From contig MU129115.1 of assembly GCA_014904985.1 (NCBI GenBank), forward strand, positions 1 to 26,774: a DNA stretch of 26,774 nucleotides, given 5' to 3'. Shown one piece after another: positions 18,255 through 26,774 of this stretch. The DNA is from Hydnum rufescens UP504. Lineage: Eukaryota; Basidiomycota; Agaricomycetes; Cantharellales; Hydnaceae. The position numbers were made by a program, and so were the translations under genes. The notes beneath the pieces were generated by a model. It saw only the letters and a list, made by a program, of their open reading frames with translations, searched no databases and had not been told where the DNA came from. Within the stretch, counting starts at the first letter, position 1. The number at the start of each line of letters is the position of its first letter.

Positions 18255-18722
18255 AATTTGACTGACCAGCCTGGGAATTGTGGGTGCCAGAACTGGAAGG
18301 TGTGTGAGTCCCATGAGAAGGCTCACGAGAACTGTAACAAGGTGACTTGTGAGAGACAAAACAAGATTGTTTGTGAGAGCCAGGAAGCAGTTCATGAGAA
18401 CCAGGAGGCAATTCATGAGAACTGGGAGACAATTCACAAGAGCCAGAAGGAGGTGGTTGGTGATAGCCAGGAGACAGTGAGTGAGACCAAGAGCAAGGTG
18501 GTTTGCAAGAGCCAAAATGAGGCAGTCTGCAAGAGCCAAAATGAGACAGCTCATGAGAGTTATGATGAGTTGGCTCACAGGAGTTATGACAAGTTGGCTC
18601 ATGGGAGTTAGGACAAGTTAGCTCATGGGAGTTATGATGAGTTGGCTCATGGGAGTTATGACAGGTTGGCTCATGGGAGTTATGATGAGTTGGCTGGCAA
18701 GAGTTATGATGAGGTGGCTTGG
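18255..18722 (-). repeat. 21-24-bp coding minisatellite
   Basis: At 18555-18722 seven copies of a 24-bp unit (GGGAGTTATGATGAGTTGGC plus TCAT on the plus strand) run without interruption. To the left the same unit continues in more diverged 21-24-bp forms to ~18300. In the pseudogene frame (minus) the unit reads HNSHEPT followed by H or C. The plus-strand frame is broken by a TAG at 18609, so the minus strand is the likely coding strand. Confidence 0.85.
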
Positions 18723-21700
18723 GGGCTGATCTCCCATGAGCAACTGTGTCCTCAGCCTCAACATACTGAGAAACTTTGGCACCATCCTTCTCATAATATG
18801 ATGGATCTCTACCCTCTGAATTCACTGGATGGCAGTATTCATCTTCAGTCTGGGGCAGCTCATCACCCTCAGATGGGAAATTGTGATTGTTGCTATACCT
18901 TGCCCTTGAAGACAAATGTTGCAAACAATATAAGGATGGCCATGGGGAAGATCTCTTCAAATGAGAAGGGGCAGGTGGTGAACAACTTAATGAATATCAC
19001 AATTGAGATTGTGGTGGGAGCAGCAGGACATGATCATCTAGGGCATGGGACAAGTTGCTCTTGTTGTCCTCAATAATTGAGGGTAAACCATGAGAGGAGC
19101 CAGGCATGGCACACAACTGGCCTGAGTTTGATGATGCAGTACCTGTTGTCGACTTCATGTCCCAACTGTGTGTCCTAGAGCTTCCTGTGGTACTACTGGC
19201 ATTGACGGATAGGGCACTTGATCGCTGACTTGGCACTGTGAAAGATTTAATGGACGGGTTCATACTGCCTGAAACCAGGCTGCTGTTTGTCATGGCACCC
19301 CTTGATTGTGGTCATGACTGTTGACAAGGAGCTCTGGTCACACCGGAGCCTTGGGAATGAGAGCAAGAGTGTGATCACCTATGAGATTGATGTCAAGAGC
19401 AGGATCGAGAATATGAATAGGTGCAGGAATGAGAACAAGAACACCTATTGGTGCTATGATGGACATGGTGCCAAGAGCATGAGCCAGAATGTGTATGTGT
19501 CCATTGGTGAGATTTTGAGTATGAATGTGATCATCAGGGATCAGAATCATTGCTTGAACTGCTCACCCTACGATCTTGTCTGGGTGCTCCTGATATCTTG
19601 GGGAGCCATTTCTGGATATTGTGGACTCAAAGGAGGATATTGCCTTGACTATTTTTGATCAGTGAGTAATCTATGAAGTCACCCACATGTTTCCCAGCTG
19701 ATAATATATTATATGTCAATGGATGTACAGCATACTAGGATTCAAGATACTCACAAGTATCCCATCTGCAAAGGTGCATATGGGACATTGAACCAAAGGT
19801 GCAATTATTGATGAATGGCAACAAGTCCTCCCTTGAGTACTTTAACCCATTGGGCATGGGAATGGGTAATTCATCAGGCCAGCCCACTAGCATATATTTC
19901 TTTGCATGCAGTTTAAGGCCCAATTGCTTCCCTGGAAATGCCCACCCAGAGCCTGATTTGGTCTTCTTGGTACAATACCATATGGTTCTATAGATAGCAC
20001 AATGGTAAAGAAAGTAATCTTGATTATTGAAATGAAGAATGCTACATACCTAATATGGGTTTCATGAAAGACACTAAGGCAGCATTGGCTTTGTCCCAGT
20101 TTGCTGATGCCTGTGCCTCTTTTCCTTGACATCCTGGATGGTTCTGTTCATCTTGGAAGGGTTATTTGCATGGCTTGATTAAAGTTATATCAGTCTCTAG
20201 TTGAATGCTGAAATATAAAGATATATACTTTGCAGTTTGCACAACCTCGAAAAGCAAGTTAAGAATGTCACACTTGAAAGGGTCAAGAGTCCCCATTAAT
20301 TCAGGTGATCCAGTAATGGTACAGTTTTGTTCTGTTGCAAATCCATCTTCAAGATCTTCATTAAAAAGAAACATGACAAGAGCAATATTGGAGAACATAT
20401 GTAAATGCAGCACCTGATGGGCATATCAGTAATAATAGAATATGAAACAATGTGTAGCTTTGCATACCTGCTTTTTTATCGCATCAGCATGGTGCTTCAT
20501 TATTGTGGCTCACCAACCAGCCTCAACTTGTTCAAAGTCCTGAATGCCTTGCTTCTCATGTAGAGCTGCATGGAGAGATTCCTTTTTGGTGGCAGCTTCA
20601 TGGTCATCTAGGCCCTCAAATAAAGCAGCATATTCTGCCTTCATTCAAGTATTCCAATCTTTCAAAGTCTCTGTTAAAACAAGTAGTTCATGTTAGTACT
20701 GGATTTCAAAACATAGGCATTATAAACCATTGGTTCCACACCATCAGGCTGTCAGTTCTCCCATTGGGTATGCAAGAAAGCATTCAAAGCATTCTCACTT
20801 CAAGTAGGTAAGACTGGCATCACAGCACCTCCTTCAATGAGAATCTGAGTGCATCTTATGCCCCAGTCCTTTGCCAGCCAGTTCACTGCCGTCATGTATT
20901 GGCCCCACAGAGCTTGAGAAACTTTCTGTTGGTCAAGACCCAGAGGTCCATCTTGGAGATTTTCGTCATGGTTGATGGTGTCATCTTGCAAGCCAGGGTC
21001 AATGTCAGTGTCTTGGGCTTGGTAATTTCAGAGTTGTTCTTTGATTGCTGAGACATCAATGGCAACACTATTGCTCCCACTTGACTTAGCACATCCAGCA
21101 CACTATACCCACTTCTTCACTACCTGAGAGTGCATTCATTGGGCCTTCTTTCCATGCCCACCAGCATCATCACTTCCTTCATTACTGACGTTGTTGGAAT
21201 CCTCATTGTCCTTGAATCCGAGATTAGATTCTTGGAATTCTGACCCACTAGAGTTATCACCATCATCAATCCCAGCAAAAGCATCATGGGGATCATTGTC
21301 ATTAAGCCACCCATAATTGGCAAGAGATGCTTGGGTAAGCTTGCCCAGTAAGTTCACATCTGATATCGTATGGGGTTGACTGATCCTGACATCCTGATGT
21401 GTAATTAGGGCAGTCAGAGGAGGTTGGGAAGTGGAGCAGGAAGTGTGTATGAGTGGGAGCCCAGTTTTGATAGAACTGGATGATGTAATGCCCAACTGCA
21501 CAATAGGACTCACCATTGATAGAGACGTGGAATTAGCAAGACCAGTGGATGGGGGGTGGAATCTATAAAGCATCCTTCATCTTCATTTTTTATGGGGGAA
21601 TGTGACAAAACATACTGGTTTCCCATTTCACTCATACATTCATTTAGCCATATTCATGATGTCAACAAGACATTTATCAATAAGACCAGGGTTTTGGTCT

Positions 21701-21761
21701 ATGGGGCAATGGGCAAAGGCTGATTGAACAATGTCAGGGATCTTCATAATGGAACCACCAG

Positions 21762-23106
21762 TGTTGGAGGGATAAATCCCTACACCATAGAATCCTCATC
21801 CGAGGCCCATTTTCCCTATGAACAAATCAATTATATGTCACTGTGCTCATTTAATTTTATCACCATTCATTTATTCAAGAAATCAATTGGATTCCTACCC
21901 CTTTCCAACCCATAATATCGCCTCATTCCTTTACCATGTCCACCAGTCAATTTATTGACTATCTGTCAGACTTCAACAGTCCTCATCAAAAAGGGGCAGT
22001 TTATGCCCTACTTCAAGTCCATTTTCTTTGGACAAGGCAATTCAACTTGCCATTCTTCCTCAAGACTGTATGGCTTGTCTGTTCTTCCAAGCCATCCTAC
22101 TGCCTTAAGGGCAACAAAGTGGACTGGGCCTAGTTCTGATTCTGGACTCATGGATCCATCACATGATCCAGATAGGGGCTGCACTACTCTAAAGGAGTAT
22201 TTTTTGAATTTCTCCATCATTTTTTATTGGATCAACTTGAAACAACTGCTCCCAGAAAGATACAAATCGTATCTATCGAACGGTACCAAACACAAAACAA
22301 ACGGATCAAAAATGCGGTCTCTGTAAAAATATCTTTCCATGATTCATAACCTAAAGAAGTATTTTTCAAATTTCTCCATCAGTTTTGATTGGATCAACTT
22401 GAAACAACCATGCCCTAAAAGCTGTTGAAAATGCGCATCGAATGGTAGCAAGGGCAAAACTAGTAGATGCAAACTCCATTTCTCACAAGACAACTCCCTC
22501 CCCATGACTCCCCCTTTGCTCCACCATTCAAAATAGTGAATTACTTCCGGCCCTCTTATGTCTGAAGGAGAAGACCCTCAGGGCAACCTATTCCACTTTT
22601 CCTTAAGGGAACTTGTCCAGGTTTGAAGGAGGAATAGCATGTAATGTGTCAATCTCCCCTTTTATCTTTAAATTGGAATATTTCCATCAGTTTTGAATAT
22701 TTTAACTTGATTTCTTGTTCTCTTAAGTCCAAATTTTTCACTTTCTATTGAGTCAAAGTCTGGATTGTATATTAGGTGCAGCTAGCACACAAATTCCCCC
22801 TCCCTCCAGTTTGAAGCTTCTTGAACAGCTGCTGGTCCCTGGGTGATTTCTCACTACAAAAAGCAAATTATAACTACACTTTGACTAAGGTCTCAAGAAG
22901 GGATTCTTAGGGTGTGGTAATTTGACTGAAACACACATTCTCACTTAATTGCTTGGGCTTTGCTGGCTCACTGCAATTTCCCCTGTTCAAAAGACCTTCC
23001 CACACTTGAGCCTGAACAACCAGATTAGTTCTGTGATTCCCTCCTTCATCCCCAGCTCAACCTCATGGACAGTAGTTGGATTGGTTTAATAACAATCTTG
23101 CTTACA
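21762..23106 (+). mobile_element. Solo LTR, copy D (1345 bp), inserted in the pseudogene
   Basis: It starts TGTTGGAGGGATAAATCCCT and ends ...CTTGCTTACA, flanked by CCAG at 21758-21761 and 23107-23110. It is more diverged than copies A and B: the TATA region reads TGTATATTAGG near 22768, and the AAAGCAAATTATAACTACAC stretch is not matched in the others. It is older than, or from a different subfamily to, copies A-C. No ORF. Confidence 0.85.
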
Positions 23107-24201
23107 CCAGTCCCCCAGAAGACCAATCCATCCTTGGGCTGGGCATCCCTAATTGATAGTGATTGGGCAACCTGATGCATGTCCTCAAAAGCCTTGGCAG
23201 AGTAGTTTTCAATTGTGGTTTCAGCAGCCTGTCAGTCACCAAACCCATCCTTGGCAAAATCCTTAAATGCTGGGCCAAATCCTACATCATTGACACAAAA
23301 CTCACCAATGCTATCTGTACCGAATGCTTGTCAACAGTCTTGAGATGAGGTGAAGACAGTGCTTCCAAGATAATCATGTTGTGATGCAGTAACACCAACA
23401 TCCGGGAGATGTTGGAGGAGAGTTTGAAGGTAGAGCAACCATGACACATGCCATTTGTCACTGTGGGGTTCACCACCATCATATGTCTCATATGCAAGGA
23501 GTTAGTCATTAGTTGGGCCAACCAAATTGCTGAAAGCAACATGCATGTGGTGGGCATCAAGATCTGGAGTGTGTCAACTAGTAGGGGGCTGGGCAACACC
23601 ATGACTGGGGGGTCCTGCATACAATAATGGAATATTAAAGTAGAGCCTAGACAAAAATTGATGAGAAACTCACAGATCCTGCCCCATCATCATTGGAAAG
23701 AAATAGAGGTTTCATATGAGAGAGCAATGGTTGTCAGTCATATCATCATTTGAATGGGTGGTGCAGTTTCCACACCCATGTCCATGTGTATGGTCACACC
23801 CATGCCCCTGGTTCTGAATCAACAGAGTCCTCGCAGCAGTTGATTTTCCCTTGCCCTTCACACCTCTGCCTCATCCCTCAGAGGCCTCAGCATCAATGTA
23901 TGCTTGACTTTTGACTGCTTTCTGTGTCCTTCAGATTTTCACAGTGTGCAGGTATGCTATAAACCCAAAAAAATCATTTGTTCTCAAAAAAGATGAAGAA
24001 AAGAGGGTGTAGAAAAGTACTTTCCTTGCCAGTTTCATTCTCTGCAGCACTACCTTCAGGGGTCTGAGGTGGAGATCTACCCTAGGAGGCAAAAGTAATG
24101 AGCCAGGGATGAATAGATCCCTGGACACTGCTCACTGGGGCTCTTGGTCACTTCTTACTATTACTTGCTGATGAGTCTACTTGACCAGAATCACCAGACA
24201 T

Positions 24202-24730
24202 GATGGTTGAAACTGAGCAGCAAGAAGTGACATCAGCTATTCCTGAATACACAAGGAGGGGTGGGGTGGGGGTTCTAGAAGGGCACAAGGTACCTAGTGT
24301 TGAAATAATAATTCATATTGCCTCAGAATCATTAGATACCTCCATCCCTTATAATAATGGACTCACAATCAAAAGAATCTCAATGTAAAGCAGTATCTGT
24401 CCAATATTCACACACTGGACAAAAAAGAGATGAACATCACCAGATACATGCCCATAGCAAGGCTAGTTACTTATAAGAGAAATATTAGTACAGTGAACCA
24501 AATGGTAGGATTCCTTAACTGGGGTGGGGCACCCAGGAAGGACAGGGAAGGCAGAATTAAGGGGAGGTGATCTACCCCCAGGTGCAAGTGAGCCAAGGTT
24601 CACATTGACCTGATTTGATTCCGATGTGGGCTATCCAAGGGCTAGCAGAGCTTGCCTGAAGCTAATTTCAGCTTACCCAAGCTAAAATTGGTGGCTTCCC
24701 AGTGCTAAATTGGGCTGACCTGACCTAGCT
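24202..24730. other. Gene-free stretch upstream of the long pseudogene
   Basis: I see no supported gene. A 62-aa plus-strand ORF at 24200-24388 is probably chance. Short AGCTAAATT/GCTTACCCAAGCT-like repeats occur at 24640-24720, next to the MITE-like element. Confidence 0.3.
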
Positions 24731-24979
24731 ACCCTGGGGCTTCTTGGGGGCTACTGCCCCCGAACCACCTTAGGCAAACACCTTTAAGTACCTAGTTAGC
24801 TATGTAATACCTATAGGCACATCCTACCTACGGAGGTACAACTTATAATGGTATACTTGGAATACTCACCTATTTATTTGCTTGAAAAATAGGGCTCCCC
24901 AGGGCTGATTTTTCAGCCCTGGGTCCCCTCCAGAAAACCTGGGGGTTCGGGGGCGGTAGCCCCTGAGAAGCTCCAGGGT
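24731..24979. mobile_element. GC-rich MITE-like element with ~38-bp inverted repeats
   Basis: The left repeat ACCCTGGGGCTTCTTGGGGG...CTACTGCCCCCGAACC (24731-24766) is the near inverse of the right one, GGTTCGGGGGCGGTAGCCCC...TGAGAAGCTCCAGGGT (24944-24979). An inner palindrome, CCCCAGGGCTGATTTTTCAG followed by CCCTGGG, lies at about 24898-24923. No ORF or clear target duplication was found. Confidence 0.65.
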
Positions 24980-24986
24980 TCTTGGT

Positions 24987-25085
24987 CTGGGGACACCCAA
25001 AGTTGGCCTGGGGACGCCCGAGTTAGGCCTTGGACACTTGGATTAGGTCATGGGACCCAGGAATTAGGCTGTGGGATCCTCAGAA
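24987..25085 (+). repeat. 21-bp tandem repeat, about five degenerate units
   Basis: Units such as TGGGGACGCCCGAGTTAGGC and TGGGACCCAGGAATTAGGCT repeat at 21-bp spacing, a multiple of three. They create an ORF (25030-25386) whose start reads DTWIRSWDPGIRLWDPQKG. No other feature supports it as a gene. Confidence 0.7.
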
Positions 25086-25388
25086 GGGGTGGGTCCGCCT
25101 GGCTGCGGAATCAAATTTGGCCACAGCCTCACTTGGTCGTCCATCCCCTTCCTTGGGGCTACCAATCCCTCACTTATGCTTCCCCCATGTCCCAGGACCT
25201 AACTTTGTGGATCCTACACTGATTCAGAGAACGAGGTGTCCATCGTCATTTCGGGCTAACAAATATCTAACTCCGCGTAAGTTCTCATCACTCTGCATCC
25301 TCCAGTCGTACCCATTGAGATATTCTACCTGCGGCTTGTACAGATGCAAATACCATGCCCCAATTCTCACCTTCACCTCCAACTAATC
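25086..25388 (+). promoter_or_regulatory. Upstream/5' untranslated region of the GRF zinc-finger gene
   Basis: About 300 bp with no credible coding frame. It has CT-rich patches (CTCCAGTCGTACCC, TTCACCTCCAACTAATC) leading directly to the ATG at 25389, as is common in front of fungal genes. No TATA box is obvious. Confidence 0.35.
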
Positions 25389-25859
25389 ATGGGAAGGTGG
25401 GTAATCAAGCGCAATGTCGAGTTCAGGAACAACAAGCCGCTGTGCAAATGCTCTGTTTTCGGTAAGTATCGTCTCCTTCCCTGTTTATTCTCCTAAACTG
25501 AACTAATTATGATGTTATAGCAAGGATCTGCATGATCGCTGAAGGCCCTAACCGAGACAAACATTTCTACGCATGCGGTAGTGGCTCCAAGTGTGGCTTT
25601 CTTTGTAAGTTGAATGCATGCTCTCCTTCATTCATCGCAAGTCTGATTTTTTCCCTTCTCAGTTTGGGGTGTGTCCTCCTTTGGCAGCCCCAGGTCCCTT
25701 TGCAGTGGACTCATGTCTTTTATTTACTAGGCTGAGCAACCCCCCGATGCTGAGGATGACAAAGCCGAGCCAAACGACGATGGTGCGGAGGGTAACGGGT
25801 CCGACTTCGAGCAGGAAATGTTGCATTCGCGATCTTCAGGACATTTTGCCACGTTCTGA
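25389..25859 (+). CDS. Small GRF-type zinc-finger protein, four exons, ~97 aa
   Basis: Exons: 25389-25461, 25521-25604, 25663-25670 and 25731-25859. The introns (59, 58 and 60 nt) have donors GTAAGT, GTAAGT and GTGTCC and acceptors TTATAG, CTCAG and ACTAG; the third donor is weak but keeps the frame. The spliced product begins MGRWVIKRNVEFRNNKPLCK. It carries the GRF pattern: LCKC, then EGPNRDKHFYAC, then KCGFLFW, giving the expected C-x-C...FYxC...C zinc ligands and the aromatic W. GRF fingers bind single-stranded nucleic acid in proteins such as APE2 and TOP3A. An acidic tail (AEDDKAEPNDDGAEG) follows. CpG is frequent, unlike in the decayed genes, and no internal stop is needed, so it may be active. 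The C-terminus is uncertain because another frame stays open downstream. Confidence 0.65.
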
Positions 25860-25860
25860 A

Positions 25861-25896
25861 TGCTCCGAACACTCCGAACACTCCGAACACTCCGAA
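25861..25896 (+). repeat. 9-bp tandem repeat CTCCGAACA x4
   Basis: Four copies of CTCCGAACA (the last ending CG) start within 3 nt of the proposed GRF-protein stop. The 9-bp period preserves frame and encodes SEH repeats in the alternative frame (ECSEHSEHSEHSERLG), which ends at a good donor, GTATGT, near 25919. Confidence 0.9.
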
Positions 25897-26189
25897 CGCT
25901 TGGGACCTTCACCCTCCAGTATGTGGGACAGTATCATTACTTTGTTCATAGTCAAAAACTAATGGGATCTGCTCATACAGATTTCCCCCTCAAAGCGGAC
26001 AGCCCAGCAAATGAAAAACACATGATCGTCTTCCAAATCTTCATTGCCATCCAAGCCCATGGTGAGGTTTGAATTTGATTCGATGTCTCCCTCCCACCCC
26101 GTTGCAACTGAATCCGGAAAGGGTATACCAGAAACATCTGAGGTTCAATCCATTCTACACATCTAGACTATTTCTCCACCATCTCTCTT

Positions 26190-26361
26190 ACGATAGATAA
26201 TTTGAAGCTTGAGCACATAAGAGCCGAGCTGGCTGCCATTCGCCTGGAGATGGCCATGTTTTGAAACGAAGTTTCCGGTCTTCACACATGGATATGTCTG
26301 AGATGCGGGCTGATATAGGTACTCTCTATAGCCTTCTTACAGACGACGCTGTCGAGTGAGA
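26190..26361 (+). other. Possible coiled-coil 3' exons of the GRF gene
   Basis: After a likely acceptor (TTACGATAG near 26198) a short frame reads NLKLEHIRAELAAIRLEMAM, an amphipathic helix, ending in TGA at 26262-26264. A second frame starting near 26288 reads DMSEMRADIGTLYSLLTDD and ends AVE-TGA at 26357-26359. Together they look like the helical C-terminus of a small protein split by an intron or frameshift. They could belong to a longer GRF gene. Speculative. Confidence 0.3.
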
Positions 26362-26774
26362 TTTGCTGTATTTGCTAATGATGGCAAAATCTGTGGAACG
26401 TCGATGTACTCGCACCACTTCTGCTTCATCTAAAATCCTCTTATGCCTTATGCTTGTCGCTCCGTTCGTTAGTCTAGTTATGTGCGACAGTTCCGGAACG
26501 AGCGATACTGTCGGTCATTTCAACTGCCTCCCTACCAGTCTCCATCAGTGAGAAATCTGGTGGGTTGAAGGGCCCTTATGGTTGGAGCGGGCTTGTCAAT
26601 TCACGTGAGCATAAGAACTCCTATGCAATCTATTGATGAAAAGCCAATCCAACGCAGCCTAGGCACTGGGCAACAGATAGGAAACTCGAACTCTCTTGAA
26701 TGGGAGCCTGCGGTTCAGCGTCCGCCACCAACATCGCTTGTACAAGGTCGACGGGATGGAAATCATATCCTCCA
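26362..26774. other. Right-edge stretch without a recognised gene
   Basis: A 62-aa ORF (26363-26551) and others are short and featureless. CpG remains common, so this does not look like the decayed repeat DNA to the left. Nothing else is supported. Confidence 0.3.

Larger units (their letters stand above)
18255..24201 (-). pseudogene. Long multi-exon gene of an agaricomycete-expanded family, riddled with TGA stops
   Basis: No standard name known. Start ATG at 24201 (MSGDSGQVDSSASNSKK). Exons traced leftward: 24201-24021; ~23930-23740 with an eroded Arg/Gly tract (QNQGHGCDHTHGHGCGN); a short one ending 23673; 23614-20799 (minus the LTR); 20670-20468 (EYAALFEGLDDHEAATKKES); 20413-20229 (VLHLHMFSNIALVMFLFNED); ~20160-20050; 19987-19755 (KYMLVGWPDELPIPMPNGLK); and 19697-18255, SR-like then repeat-rich. 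Introns at 20798-20671, 20467-20414, 20049-19988 and 19754-19698 have good GT/AG ends, and in most cases the phase carries on. About 18 in-frame stops are TGA, against one TAA and one TAG. One 1-nt frameshift lies near 19960. Peptides such as LHLHMFSNIA and GWPDELPIP recall a repeated hypothetical family of mushroom genomes; this is from memory and unverified. The 3' end is cut by the palindrome. Confidence 0.65.

Noticed and set aside
18258..18611. Plus-strand 117-aa ORF over the 24-bp repeat
   Set aside because: It stops inside the repeat, while the minus frame is open through the whole repeat and continues the pseudogene's last exon in phase.
18255..24201. Alternative genetic code or TGA readthrough in the long gene
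   Set aside because: Normal spliceosomal introns, a frameshift, an LTR insertion and CpG loss make pseudogene decay much simpler. Arg-to-His/Cys changes point to the same cause.
25030..25386. 118-aa ORF upstream of the GRF gene
   Set aside because: Its start is made by the 21-bp tandem repeat and the rest lacks any motif; it is more likely promoter/5' UTR.

Overview
The window looks like repeat-rich accessory DNA from a filamentous basidiomycete, most likely an agaricomycete. The evidence is short GT-AG introns (54-128 nt) with CTAAC-type branch points, degenerate multi-exon minus-strand genes, solo LTRs, MITEs, satellites, long palindromes and a 25-N assembly gap. The species cannot be named from the sequence. 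No rRNA, tRNA or CRISPR array was seen.

Layout: 1-5402 holds two decayed minus-strand genes. 5636-7510 is a ~150-bp satellite. 7540-8600 is another decayed minus-strand gene. 8972-9176 is a Harbinger-like MITE with TTA target duplications. 9717-10249 holds an HNH-protein-like C-terminal fragment facing a short plus-strand reading frame. 10250-13840 holds repeated exon-intron modules, split by a solo LTR and folded into a ~1.2-kb palindrome. 14104-18254 is a ~3-kb palindrome with one LTR in each arm; its right arm is interrupted by the gap and a ~1.1-kb insert carrying two more modules. 18255-24201 is one long minus-strand pseudogene cut by a solo LTR. From ~24.73 kb the sequence changes to GC-rich repeats and CpG-containing DNA with a small GRF zinc-finger gene at 25389-25859.

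Two things stand out. First, at least six ~100-nt introns (three pairs) share a layout: an exon end encoding an HTPxxxGVW-like peptide inside a DNA palindrome, a 5' splice site a few bases later, a second covarying hairpin inside the intron, then a CTAAC-like motif and TAG. They resemble introner-like elements or a mobile tandem exon-intron module. Second, nearly all in-frame stops in the decayed genes are TGA, and Arg-rich tracts have turned into His/Cys tracts. This is what CpG deamination of CGN arginine codons would leave.

The order of events can partly be read. One LTR split a module palindrome and another split a reading frame; removing either with one 4-bp duplication restores the original. 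The LTR in the big palindrome is in both arms, so it predates palindrome formation or was copied between arms. The module insert is in one arm only, so it came later or is an assembly artefact.
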